45,656 bases of DNA from a virus, in IMG/VR virus record IMGVR_UViG_3300010158_000116, positions 1 to 45,656 of that record; one strand, given 5' to 3'. Position numbers and translations under genes: made by a program. The notes under the pieces are model-generated. The model did not search any database and was not told where the DNA came from. It worked only from the letters and a program-made list of their open reading frames with translations. Position 1 is the stretch's first letter. Every line of letters starts with the position of its first letter. Positions 1 to 7,153 of this stretch are shown here, piece after piece.

Positions 1-2003
1 AACATTCGAGGCGAGACAAAACCTGACGGTTGTGGGTCGGTGGCGGACAAGGGGTGATTCGTCCGCCCTAGAATCTTGTCGGTTGTTTTGTGAGCACCGT
101 ACATATCGAGGCTGTCTCCAATGGTGACGGTTGTTCTGTTCTTGACGGAATCTTTGAGAACAAACTTCACTCCGCCATACATAGTGGGGTCGGCTTCGCT
201 TCCCTTGTGGTCTATGTATCCATAGACGGGGTGCTTACTATCAGGCTCACCCTTCAAACCGAAGAGGACATTTTCGGCTGAATATCTTTGGTATTCACCT
301 TTTTTGCCCCAATATTTGCGTTCCGAAGTTTTAGATTCGTAGCCATTGAGGATTTTTCCGCTTTGGAGTATTTGGTCAAGGTTTTTTTCGGGAACTCGGA
401 TAGAGACGGGGTTCTCGGCAACAAAAGTCTTGATTGCCTTAGCCGCTTCTTTTTGGTAGTCCTCTAGCGACCTGTAGCCGAGTTCGGAAAGTGCCTCTAA
501 CCCATTCTTTTGATTTTCTTCTCTAGCAGTAGCCGTGTATTGGAGGGCGTTCCGTCCTGCTTTGGCTCGCAACTTCTGGTTGGCACTTTCCAATCGAGCA
601 TTTAGGTCAGTTTCGTTTGACCTACTTGACCCCTTGTGCCGACCGGAACCAGGCCCGCCTTTGGAAATAGGGGCGATGACGTTCCAGCGGGGGAAATTCT
701 CCTTCATCAAGTCCACGACGGGCGGGGGCGTGTCGGAGGTCATAATGGCACGGTTCGTTGCCATAGCGTAAGTCTCTGCCACGAACTCGGCGGGGTTTTT
801 TGAGCCGTATTCAGTCATACCCGCTTCTTGAAGCATTTGGCGTTCGATTTGGTTAAATCCGCCCGTGTAATCCCATACGCCCTTGCCAAAATGGTTGCGC
901 TCGGTGTATTGAATTTCACTGAATCGTTCCTTCCAATACGCCTCCGACGTCATTTCGTAATACGAATCCCGTTCTTCTTCCGTCAGGTATTCCTGACGGT
1001 TCCAAAACTCGTTGCCCTCAATGGCGAGTTCTGCCATTCCACTAAGCACGGGAACCAACTTGTCGAGGTTCTTTGTGTCCCAATGGAATCCTTCGTCTCG
1101 TCCGTCCTGCGCTTTGTCGCTGTAAGAAATTTCCATATCCCGCTCGAAGGCGTAGTGTCCGAGTTCGTGGGCAATCGTGTTGAAGGCGACTTCGGCTGAG
1201 TTGGTGCTAATACCGCCGACTTGGTAGTGGGTATAGTCATACTCACGGGTGCTACTAAACGGGGAAAAATGGTCGGGTTGTTCGCCCCCCATAGCCGTTT
1301 CAATGTCGTGTCGGACTACGCCCTTGTAGATACCCTTGTCGGGAATCAAAATCTGGTGCTGATAGCCAGAATCGGGGCGAGTTCCCGCCGCCATTCCGAG
1401 GTTGTTCTCGTAATAGGCGACTGCCGTTCTACCACCAAAGTTGCTATTAGAAAAAAACAGTTGTATTCCGCCCTCTGGGTTCAGTTGGTCGAGCGCACTG
1501 ACGATTTCACTACTTTCTTGGTCAGACGGACTCCACGCCTCGGAATTGCCCTCTGAATCCTTCGACCACTCCACTTGAACTGCGTTGTCCTTGCTGGTCA
1601 AGTAGTTGAGTATGTAATTGTCGGTTGGTTCGCCCGTCGAGCCATTCAGCACTCGGTCACTGCCAACAAATTTCCAATCCTTCGGCGTTTCCCACGAACA
1701 ACCGTCGGGGAGACTGCCTGATTCGGGGTGTCTGCCGGAACCAGGCCCGCCCTTTTTGACCCGTTTTTCCTCTTTCTCCCGTTTTTCCTCTTCACCCAAC
1801 ATCTGAAAAAAATTTACGAACGACTGAATCTTGTATCGGTCAGCACGGAATCGGTGTCCGGCTTCGATTTCTTCTTGGGCGTGGCGTAGTGCCTCTGCCA
1901 TTTGTTGTGAGTTCTTGCGCTCTTTGTCTGATTGACGAGCGGGCTGGGCGGTTTCGTGCCCTTTTACACCACTACCGACTCCACCTTTGGAAACAGGACG
2001 CAT
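1..2003 (-). CDS. Tagged zincin metalloprotease with toxin-like C-terminal domain (partial, 3' end outside window)
   Basis: The frame is open for 667 codons from the ATG at 2003 to the window edge, so the end of the protein is missing. It carries three copies of the KGG(P/V)GSG tag, at about residues 6-12, 84-92 and 448-456. The middle domain holds an HELGH zinc motif at 279-283 and a downstream glutamate pair in AEFVAE (406, 410) that could give the third zinc ligand, as in zincins fused to phage MuF-type proteins. After the third tag comes a domain (about 533-650) with SIRVPEKNLDQIL, YGGVKFVLKD and TTVTIGDS, which resembles the C-terminal toxin-like domains of phage MuF proteins (possibly DUF3626-like; from memory, not searched). 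Start: ATG follows the stop of the upstream gene by 10 bases and a GAGGG stands before it. The first tag region (GSGVKGHETAQPARQSD) is nearly the same as in the gene at 9884-10849. Protease fold likely; substrate unknown. Confidence 0.85.
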   Translation of the reverse strand, partial: MRPVSKGGVGSGVKGHETAQPARQSDKERKNSQQMAEALRHAQEEIEAGHRFRADRYKIQSFVNFFQMLGEEEKREKEEKRVKKGGPGSGRHPESGSLPDGCSWETPKDWKFVGSDRVLNGSTGEPTDNYILNYLTSKDNAVQVEWSKDSEGNSEAWSPSDQESSEIVSALDQLNPEGGIQLFFSNSNFGGRTAVAYYENNLGMAAGTRPDSGYQHQILIPDKGIYKGVVRHDIETAMGGEQPDHFSPFSSTREYDYTHYQVGGISTNSAEVAFNTIAHELGHYAFERDMEISYSDKAQDGRDEGFHWDTKNLDKLVPVLSGMAELAIEGNEFWNRQEYLTEEERDSYYEMTSEAYWKERFSEIQYTERNHFGKGVWDYTGGFNQIERQMLQEAGMTEYGSKNPAEFVAETYAMATNRAIMTSDTPPPVVDLMKENFPRWNVIAPISKGGPGSGRHKGSSRSNETDLNARLESANQKLRAKAGRNALQYTATAREENQKNGLEALSELGYRSLEDYQKEAAKAIKTFVAENPVSIRVPEKNLDQILQSGKILNGYESKTSERKYWGKKGEYQRYSAENVLFGLKGEPDSKHPVYGYIDHKGSEADPTMYGGVKFVLKDSVKNRTTVTIGDSLDMYGAHKTTDKILGRTNHPLSATDPQPSGFVSPRM

Positions 2004-2013
2004 TAACCCTCAC

Positions 2014-3750
2014 TTACGCCGAGGTGGTCTTGAAAATGCCCTTGTCAGACGACCAACCGTATCCTTCGGGAAGCAGGTAGTCACCAATGACGATATTGAA
2101 GTTAGCGTCGTTTGTCCACTCGGAGTCCCGTGCTGTCCGCATAAATTCACGGTCAATCGGTTCTCTAGAAATCTGTCGTGCTGGCTCACCCTGAATCTTG
2201 TCCAAGTTCCTAGCACCCGTGAAGTCAGCACCGACAAGGTTTGCACCTTCAATGTTGGCAAATGCAAGGTCAGCACCGTTGAAGATTGTTTCTGCTTGGT
2301 CACGTCTACCGTCAAGTTTTACTTTTGCAAAGTTGGCATTGGTGAGGTTAGCGTCAATGAATTTGCCACCAATCTCACGACCAGCGAAGTTCACATTGGA
2401 AAGATTTGCACCAGAGAAGTCTGCCTTCAACTCACCACGATAATCTGCCGTGAAGCCCTTGTCATTTACCTTGGGGTCGGCAAATGTTGAGCCACTTAGG
2501 TCAGCCATAGCGAACGACGGTAGTTTCATTCCGTAGGAGTTTGCCTCAAAACCACGCAAGTCGGCATTTCGCAAATCGGCACTTTCAAAGGTGGTGTTCC
2601 TTATGTCGGTTCCACCAATTCCCTTAGCGGAAGCGGCGGTTCGCACCCCTTGAAGATTCGCCCCGTCAAACGAAGCCCTAAAAGGCTTCATTCGTGCAAG
2701 GTTCGCACCGGAGAGGTCAGCGTCTTGGAAGTTTGCCCCCTCCAACTTTGCCCCCGACAAATTGGCATTGACCAAAGTTGCGTTGGAAAAATTGGCTTGT
2801 TCGGCGTTTACCTTCGTCAAGTTTGCGTCGGTAAGGTCTGCGCCTCGGAAACTACCCAATGGGACATACGCCTTAGTGAAATTAGTGCCAATAAGTTTTG
2901 CGCCGCTGAAGTCGCTCTCCTTGCCACGTTGTTCGGTGAAATCCTTGCCGGAAATGTCTTGTCCGGCAAAATCAGCCCTGATGTGCAAATCGCCAGCGAC
3001 CCGTGCGGTGCTGAAGGTGTCGCTCGTCCATTCGACGGGTGCGGTGGGGAAACAGTGGGTGCAAAGCGTTGAGCCACCTTGGGCAACGGCTTCTTCTTCG
3101 GTCAAACCAGAAAAACGAGGCAACCATACAAAAGAAGTAGGGGTTATGCCGTTATTGCAAGAATGGCACTCCATTGACGAGTGAATGTGACCGTCTTGAA
3201 CTCCAAAGTATCGGTTCCAACCCTCATAGTGGGAGTCGGCTTCCTCATAAACGGCACGGGCGGTGTCACGGGCTTCCTTGGTCTTTTCAAGTTCCGCCAT
3301 AGATTTATCAAAATCTTCTTTGTAGTTGCGAGGCGACCCATACTGATTCTTTTCGGGAAACTCACCAAACTTGCCAGCGAGCCGTGCTTCGATAAGTTGG
3401 AACGCCTTTGGGTTCACCATTTGCTCGCCCGTGACGGTGGTGTAGACAGTCCGTTGTTGCTTGCCGTAGCCCTCCTTCTTTACTTCTACGCCTTGCTTTG
3501 CATACATAGCGGCACGTTCCTCGGCAACCATTTTGTCTGCAACCGTTCCCTGAAACTTGTAATACTTCTCGGCAATGTCGGTGTCTATACGCACCATTTC
3601 TTCACGGTCAGTGATTTTGCCGTTGGTGTTCACTCCGGCGGGGTAACGACCTGTCCCCTCAGGGTGACGACCCGAACCAGGCCCACCTTTAGCAACGGGG
3701 TAGTTGCTCAACGGGCGCAACAGTTCTGAGGTTGAGAACGGGGTCTTCAT
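2014..3750 (-). CDS. Tagged zinc-binding pentapeptide-repeat protein
   Basis: 578 residues. The N-terminus has the family leader (PFSTSELLRPLSNYP) followed by KGGPGSGRH at 21-29. A zinc-binding module follows: HIH at 188-190, C195xxC198 and C230xxC233, ending in PTAPVEW, a module I recall from other actinophage proteins. From about residue 255 to 515 the chain is built of A(D/N)LxxA(D/N)L-type pentapeptide repeats, which fold into a right-handed quadrilateral beta-helix; MfpA and Qnr are pentapeptide proteins that mimic DNA and bind gyrase, but whether this one does is unknown. The start is leaderless: TAATCT lies 7 bases before the ATG. It is followed after 10 bases by the tagged metalloprotease, so both are probably co-transcribed. 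Confidence 0.9.
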   Translation of the reverse strand: MKTPFSTSELLRPLSNYPVAKGGPGSGRHPEGTGRYPAGVNTNGKITDREEMVRIDTDIAEKYYKFQGTVADKMVAEERAAMYAKQGVEVKKEGYGKQQRTVYTTVTGEQMVNPKAFQLIEARLAGKFGEFPEKNQYGSPRNYKEDFDKSMAELEKTKEARDTARAVYEEADSHYEGWNRYFGVQDGHIHSSMECHSCNNGITPTSFVWLPRFSGLTEEEAVAQGGSTLCTHCFPTAPVEWTSDTFSTARVAGDLHIRADFAGQDISGKDFTEQRGKESDFSGAKLIGTNFTKAYVPLGSFRGADLTDANLTKVNAEQANFSNATLVNANLSGAKLEGANFQDADLSGANLARMKPFRASFDGANLQGVRTAASAKGIGGTDIRNTTFESADLRNADLRGFEANSYGMKLPSFAMADLSGSTFADPKVNDKGFTADYRGELKADFSGANLSNVNFAGREIGGKFIDANLTNANFAKVKLDGRRDQAETIFNGADLAFANIEGANLVGADFTGARNLDKIQGEPARQISREPIDREFMRTARDSEWTNDANFNIVIGDYLLPEGYGWSSDKGIFKTTSA

Positions 3751-3763
3751 AGCCCCTAGATTA
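3751..3763 (-). promoter_or_regulatory. Leaderless promoter -10 box TAATCT for the pentapeptide gene
   Basis: TAATCT (3758-3763, read on the minus strand) fits the actinobacterial TANNNT -10 consensus and is separated from the ATG at 3750 by 7 bases, which would put the transcript start at or next to the start codon. The same 7-base layout precedes three other tagged genes (4858, 10849, 15564). Confidence 0.6.
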
Positions 3764-3780
3764 CACCAGCGATTTTGAAT

Positions 3781-3909
3781 TTAGTCGCAGCAAGAATCCC
3801 GCCACCCACACTTGCGACACTTGAAGTGGGCGTGTTCGGGGGTGAGTTCAGAACCACAATGCGGGCACTCGGTGAAACAGGCAAGCGAATTATTTGTTCT
3901 TTCGGTCAC
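3781..3909 (-). CDS. Small zinc-ribbon protein
   Basis: 42-residue product with two cysteine pairs: CPHCG near the middle and CRKCGWRDSCC at the C-terminus, a double CxxC zinc ribbon. The GTG start lies inside the end of the upstream membrane-protein gene (about 20-base overlap). Small proteins ending in CGWRDxCC are, as I recall, frequent in actinophages. Function unknown; nucleic-acid or protein binding is likely. It ends just upstream of the leaderless promoter of the next gene. Confidence 0.75.
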   Translation of the reverse strand: MTERTNNSLACFTECPHCGSELTPEHAHFKCRKCGWRDSCCD

Positions 3910-4114
3910 GAAACCACTTCACCAAGTTGCGGGAGTAAACAATACCGTAGAAGAGTCCGAAAAAATCAAAGCCGTATTGGTGGCTAACGACTCCGTAGAT
4001 AAGCCACAAGCACAAATTGAATAATACAACTAGCCAACTCCACCAATACTTACGTCCAATTAGAAACGAACCGCAGACACCGATTCCCTCTAGAACCCAC
4101 GACCACAGTTGCAT
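3890..4114 (-). CDS. Small multi-spanning membrane protein (paralogue of 6920-7153)
   Basis: 74 residues, strongly hydrophobic with about three predicted membrane segments and a basic C-terminus. It is a clear paralogue of the product at 6920-7153: both begin M(Q/K)LWSW(V/I)L, share a GRKYWW/GKRYWW block, an IYGV/VYSV block with QYGF, and a YxRNxVxW ending. The fold is reminiscent of a shortened PnuC-type transporter, but this is weak. The ATG directly follows the stop of the upstream tagged gene (TAAATG), so translation is probably coupled. Confidence 0.75.
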   Translation of the reverse strand: MQLWSWVLEGIGVCGSFLIGRKYWWSWLVVLFNLCLWLIYGVVSHQYGFDFFGLFYGIVYSRNLVKWFRDRKNK

Positions 4115-4858
4115 TTAGTAGTCGTAGTCGTAATCGTCGTAATCGTCGGGTTCCCTAAAGTTGTCGTCTTCTCGACTCTCTTCTGCGTAATCTGTTGCCC
4201 TTCCTTCAATCCAAGAGTCAGAGTAGCCTTTTCCGCCGCCCGTGTAAGCAAAGTGCAACGCTTGTCCAGCCGTGCAGATTGGAACTCGCTCGCCCTTGGT
4301 GTTGTCTCCGAAGACCCAACTGTTAGGGGTAAGTTCCTTTGGTGCGTCTTCTTCCTTGCCCGATTGAGAAAAAGAAAAGTTGGTAAAACCCTTAATCAAC
4401 GACTCGGCTCGAACCGCATAAGCACCTTTGGTTTCGTATTTTCCGTCATTGGCAAGGTCGGTCATAATGCTGTTGATTTTGTCGGGCAAAGAAAACTTGT
4501 AGTCCACCCGTGCTGTGCGCTCGTCGTCTAAGAAAACTTCGTAGTCATCGACCTCCACGTCTCCGGCGGGATACATAGTGTATGCGTCGTAGTTTTCGTC
4601 CTTGTTGGGGTCAAGGTAGCCCCTGCGCTCGTTGCTTGAAAACTCGTAATACTCCACATTGCCGTTGTTTTCCTTGACGGTTTGAACTGCCGGTATGGGC
4701 ATCTTGCGACCAATTGCTTGACGGTAGCGAGACAACTCGCTGTTTGCTTCAATTCTGAAGTCTTCCTTGTGGCGACCACTGCCCGGCCCGCCTTTGACGA
4801 CGGGGTAGGTGCTGGCGTTCGGTAGCAGTGCGTCAGTTGAGAATGGGTTGTTGCTCAT
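4115..4858 (-). CDS. Tagged protein of unknown function with acidic tail
   Basis: 247 residues. It opens with the tag leader NPFSTDALLPNASTYPVV followed by KGGPGSGRH (22-30). The body shows no domain that I recognise. The last 40 residues are very acidic and end in a run of Asp-Tyr repeats (DDYDDYDYDY), a possible nucleic-acid mimic or interaction tail. The start is leaderless with TATTGT 7 bases before the ATG. The tag places it in the same functional set as the metalloprotease, pentapeptide and ParB-like proteins. Confidence 0.85.
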   Translation of the reverse strand: MSNNPFSTDALLPNASTYPVVKGGPGSGRHKEDFRIEANSELSRYRQAIGRKMPIPAVQTVKENNGNVEYYEFSSNERRGYLDPNKDENYDAYTMYPAGDVEVDDYEVFLDDERTARVDYKFSLPDKINSIMTDLANDGKYETKGAYAVRAESLIKGFTNFSFSQSGKEEDAPKELTPNSWVFGDNTKGERVPICTAGQALHFAYTGGGKGYSDSWIEGRATDYAEESREDDNFREPDDYDDYDYDY

Positions 4859-4871
4859 ACCCTAAACAATA
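4859..4871 (-). promoter_or_regulatory. Leaderless promoter -10 box TATTGT
   Basis: TATTGT at 4866-4871 (minus strand), 7 bases before the ATG at 4858. It has the same spacing as the other tagged-gene promoters and there is no good Shine-Dalgarno sequence. Confidence 0.6.
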
Positions 4872-4900
4872 CACCCCACCTGCGACACAGCGGTTGATAG

Positions 4901-5284
4901 TTACTCGTCCTGAAGAATCCTGTCCAACGTGGCGTTGAGTTCGTCCTGTTGCCCCTTTCCATTCTTTACGCCGTCCTGCACCATTTGGTTCAGGCGGTTG
5001 ATGTTGTGCTGGTAGTTGGCTTTGATTACGTCGTAAGCGTCGCTGGTGGTCTGTGAGAGGACGGCTGAAGCCACCGCCATTTCTTCGTCGGTCATTTCGC
5101 CCGCCAGCCATTTCTTCGTAATCTCGCCCGCCCGTAGAGCGTGATTCACGGTCACTTGGTGACGGTCATACTTGGCGTGGTTCTCGAACATTTCCTCGAC
5201 TTGTGCGATGAGGTAGCCCAACTTCTCGGCTTCGTGTTGAATCGAGGCAATGAGCGACGGGTCTGGATACTGAGGCTTATTCAC
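4901..5284 (-). CDS. Hypothetical helical protein
   Basis: 127 residues, polar and predicted mostly alpha-helical (SIQHEAEKLGYLIAQVEEMF; NINRLNQMVQDGV), with no motif that I recognise. The GTG start overlaps the end of the upstream zinc/HTH gene by 8 bases, so it belongs to the same operon. Its stop is 42 bases before the next leaderless gene. Confidence 0.75.
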   Translation of the reverse strand: MNKPQYPDPSLIASIQHEAEKLGYLIAQVEEMFENHAKYDRHQVTVNHALRAGEITKKWLAGEMTDEEMAVASAVLSQTTSDAYDVIKANYQHNINRLNQMVQDGVKNGKGQQDELNATLDRILQDE

Positions 5285-5501
5285 TGCAAATCCGAATCAC
5301 TAACTCTGAGGTGACGTGATACTTCTTCGCCACGTCTGCGGGGTCTTCACCCTTGGTCACAAGCCGACGAATTGCCTCAATTGTCCTGTGTCGTGAGTCC
5401 TGTCCACCACAGCCTCGACACTTGCCTCGATACGGGATTTCACTATCCACCCATTCGGGCGGGCGGGAATCCACAAGGTCGTGGGGGTAAATCAACTTCA
5501 C
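5277..5501 (-). CDS. Small DNA-binding protein with helix-turn-helix and Cys motif
   Basis: 74 residues. CRGCGG (a CxxC half-site) is followed by AIRRLVTKGEDPADVAKKYH, which fits a short helix-turn-helix of the resolvase/transposase kind. It starts at a GTG that overlaps the TGA of a 20-residue upstream peptide gene (GTGA), an arrangement typical of coupled translation. Probably a small regulator or accessory DNA-binding protein; the target is unknown. Confidence 0.75.
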   Translation of the reverse strand: MKLIYPHDLVDSRPPEWVDSEIPYRGKCRGCGGQDSRHRTIEAIRRLVTKGEDPADVAKKYHVTSELVIRICSE

Positions 5502-5560
5502 CGAGCCAACCGATACTCGTTACGGTTCTGGGCGGCTCGGATTGAGCGAACGTCCTGCAT
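5498..5560 (-). CDS. Micro-protein, 20 residues
   Basis: MQDVRSIRAAQNRNEYRLAR, basic and probably helical. It would be easy to miss by length, but its start overlaps the upstream stop (TAATG) and its stop overlaps the downstream GTG (GTGA), so it fills the gap between two genes exactly. This tight packing is the main evidence; function is unknown. The alternative is a translated spacer that only carries ribosomes between neighbours. Confidence 0.55.
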   Translation of the reverse strand: MQDVRSIRAAQNRNEYRLAR

Positions 5561-5781
5561 TAGCGGTTGCGAGCCTTCTCTAAGCGGTTGATTTCGTCGT
5601 TGATGTAGAAGATTGCCTTTTTCAAGTCCTCAATGTGCCTTTGGTCGTCCTTGATACCGGCTCGCCACAAATACTTGATTGCGTTTCCAATGTTGAAATT
5701 CCGGTGACGGGTCACTTCGATACATTCAATCCCCGACGGGTCGCTTGTGTAATGTGCGGGGTGATTTACAAAGTCTTTCAC
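5560..5781 (-). CDS. DUF3310 (SaV-like) phage protein
   Basis: 73 residues that match the family pattern closely: NHPAHYTSDPSGIECIEV, then HRNFNIGNAIKYLWRAG, then a helical C-terminus. DUF3310 proteins are widespread in phages and often annotated as nucleotide-kinase-like, but without an established activity. The GTG start is preceded by GGAGAAAAA. Confidence 0.9.
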   Translation of the reverse strand: MKDFVNHPAHYTSDPSGIECIEVTRHRNFNIGNAIKYLWRAGIKDDQRHIEDLKKAIFYINDEINRLEKARNR

Positions 5782-5836
5782 TTTTTCTCCTTCAGTGTTG
5801 CCAACAATACCGAAATTGGGGTTAGCAAATTGGCGT

Positions 5837-5926
5837 TTACCGCAACTCTTTTAGGGTCGCCATTGTAAGCGGTTCCAAGGGGGTAAAGGTCGCTGGCAAA
5901 CCCCCCACCCAATCGGAAACATTCAT
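5837..5926 (-). CDS. Possible micro-protein, 29 residues
   Basis: MNVSDWVGGLPATFTPLEPL followed by a short basic helix. The ATG overlaps the stop of the upstream gene in an ATGA arrangement, which is the only strong support. No motif. The following 55 bases up to the DUF3310 start hold a leader with a GGAG site. Confidence 0.35.
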   Translation of the reverse strand: MNVSDWVGGLPATFTPLEPLTMATLKELR

Positions 5927-6129
5927 TTGGGGTCTTCGTAAATCAACGGATACAAAATTTCTACGACGGATTCGTGTTCGAAGAACTTTGCGGTCATTAG
6001 TGCCCTTTCCACACCGTCCACCAACTCTTTGATTCGAACCTTCATTTTGGCTTCACGGACGCAGTGTGGGCAATAATCCTCACTCCAACCGTGCGGGCAA
6101 TCAGGAGGGGAGGCGGTTCGCTCGGTCAT
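5923..6129 (-). CDS. Small zinc-finger-like protein
   Basis: 68 residues. The N-terminal part has CPHGWSEDYCPHC, a likely zinc site of Cys and His, followed by a helical C-terminus ending in YPLIYEDPK. Its ATG overlaps the stop of the 25-residue membrane peptide gene upstream (ATGA). Function unknown. Confidence 0.8.
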   Translation of the reverse strand: MTERTASPPDCPHGWSEDYCPHCVREAKMKVRIKELVDGVERALMTAKFFEHESVVEILYPLIYEDPK

Positions 6130-6203
6130 CTGCCAAACTGCCAGCCCGCCATAATGCAGAGCAAACCCGCCAACACAGCAACAACCAACGCTGCCGTGTT
6201 CAC
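6126..6203 (-). CDS. Membrane micro-protein, 25 residues
   Basis: The product is essentially one transmembrane helix (ALVVAVLAGLLCIMAGW) with short polar ends. Its GTG overlaps the stop of the upstream gene (GTGA) and its TGA overlaps the downstream ATG (ATGA), so it sits seamlessly in the operon. Such peptides can modulate membrane proteins or lysis; here the role is unknown. Confidence 0.6.
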   Translation of the reverse strand: MNTAALVVAVLAGLLCIMAGWQFGR

Positions 6204-6436
6204 GGTGCGGGTTTCTCAGCGAGAGCCTCTAGCCCCTTACGGATACAAACGTCTACGCCATCTCCGTAGCGGTGCTGAAAGCGTGTCGTGTAGTCCCAGA
6301 ACGGGGTATCCCCGAAAGCGGTTTCCATTATGACGTAGGTGTTGAGGTCGTCTGCGTCCGTGCCACCCGATTCCCGCCCAATGTGCAAAGACTTGATTGG
6401 AAGGTCGTTTACTCGAACGTCGATGTGAATGGACAT
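6200..6436 (-). CDS. Hypothetical protein
   Basis: 78 residues from the ATG that overlaps the upstream stop (TAATG at 6434-6438), beginning MSIHIDVRVNDLPIKSLHIG. It is predicted alpha/beta with no motif that I recognise. A longer frame reaching 6523 runs back into the membrane-protein gene and is less likely. Confidence 0.75.
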   Translation of the reverse strand: MSIHIDVRVNDLPIKSLHIGRESGGTDADDLNTYVIMETAFGDTPFWDYTTRFQHRYGDGVDVCIRKGLEALAEKPAP

Positions 6437-6633
6437 TACTTGGCGGCGACAACCACGGGTCGAATCGCAACAAGATAAAAAACCGCTGCGAAAATGCCGA
6501 AGAGGAAAATCAGAATCGCCCACAGAGCCTTGCTCTTACCAGCCTTGGCGTAAGCCGTGCTGGGCTGAACGAGCGAGTCAATAAACGAGCCAATTGTCAC
6601 AATGGCAACAAACAAAATAATAAACGAGTCCAT
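6436..6633 (-). CDS. Small membrane protein with PLDc_N-like segment
   Basis: 65 residues with two hydrophobic segments: FIILFVAIVTIGSFI at the N-terminus and ALWAILIFLFGIFAAVFYLV in the second half, similar to the PLDc_N membrane domain. The ATG at 6633 is preceded by a G-rich ribosome site; an in-frame GTG at 6660 overlaps the promoter -10 box and is rejected. Transcribed from the promoter at 6659-6688. Confidence 0.75.
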   Translation of the reverse strand: MDSFIILFVAIVTIGSFIDSLVQPSTAYAKAGKSKALWAILIFLFGIFAAVFYLVAIRPVVVAAK

Positions 6634-6658
6634 AGCCCCCCCCTGATTGGTTGCACCC

Positions 6659-6688
6659 ACTCTACCAGAGTTGATGATTTGTGGTCAA
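6659..6688 (-). promoter_or_regulatory. Promoter: TTGACC - 18 bp - TAGAGT
   Basis: On the minus strand -35 TTGACC (6683-6688) and -10 TAGAGT (6659-6664), with a TGG just before the -10 box. The -10 context CAACTCTGGTAGAGT is close to that at 18059 (CAACTGTGGTAGAGT) and, in part, those at 8411 and 13608, suggesting one recurring phage promoter type. Confidence 0.65.
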
Positions 6689-6691
6689 GTG

Positions 6692-6778
6692 TTATTTGCC
6701 CCTAGCCCAAAATCCAGCAATAAACCCAGTGGTGCTAGAAATGAATGAGGAAAGCACGACGATAGCGGTGTGCGACAT
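6692..6778 (-). CDS. Membrane micro-protein, 28 residues
   Basis: A single hydrophobic stretch (AIVVLSSFISSTTGFIAGFW) with a basic end (ARGK). The ATG overlaps the upstream stop (TAATG). It ends only a few bases before the -35 box of the next promoter. Function unknown. Confidence 0.55.
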   Translation of the reverse strand: MSHTAIVVLSSFISSTTGFIAGFWARGK

Positions 6779-6939
6779 TAGTTCTCCCTTTGTTGAATGT
6801 TGTAAGCGATAAGCAGGGCTTCGGCAAAACCCTGAGCAAAGCCGTTTTCATAGTCACTCTGCTTGGCTAACGCCAACTTGGTGTGGTGACGTGCTTCGTT
6901 TGAGAGAACCTCGACTGCTTCATTTAATTTTTTGCCCAC
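6778..6939 (-). CDS. Hypothetical helical protein
   Basis: 53 residues from a GTG at 6939 that has AAAGGA 6 bases upstream; the body (KLNEAVEVLSNEARHHTKLA, then GFAQGFAEALLIAYNIQQ) is predicted helical. A longer frame from 7002 is open but would overlap the upstream membrane-protein gene extensively, so the GTG is preferred. No motif. Confidence 0.65.
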   Translation of the reverse strand: MGKKLNEAVEVLSNEARHHTKLALAKQSDYENGFAQGFAEALLIAYNIQQREN

Positions 6940-7153
6940 GACCGTCCTTTCGCCATTCGACTGCGTTGCGAAAGTATATAACTTGATAAACGCAAGACGC
7001 AAGCAAAAATCCGTATTGTTTACTTATCACGGAGTAAACAATCCACGTCACGTTGTAAAACGACATTACGACCCACGCCCACCAATAACGTTTGCCCGTC
7101 AGGTAGGTTCCCGTCAAACCCATAATGCTCAAAATCCACGACCACAGTTTCAT
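6920..7153 (-). CDS. Small multi-spanning membrane protein (paralogue of 3890-4114)
   Basis: 77 residues, about three hydrophobic segments, positively charged C-terminus. The ATG (MKLWSWIL) overlaps the stop of the deaminase gene in an ATGA arrangement and aligns with the start of the paralogue at 3890-4114. The conserved block is G(T/S)(Y/F)L(T/I)G(K/R)(R/K)YWW. An in-frame ATG at 7168 is possible but gives an extension that the paralogue lacks. Confidence 0.75.
   Translation of the reverse strand: MKLWSWILSIMGLTGTYLTGKRYWWAWVVMSFYNVTWIVYSVISKQYGFLLASCVYQVIYFRNAVEWRKDGRGQKIK

Noticed and set aside
828-1556. Plus-strand frames of 110-125 codons in the first 2 kb
   Set aside because: They lie opposite the open minus-strand frame with HELGH and tag motifs, which runs off the left edge.
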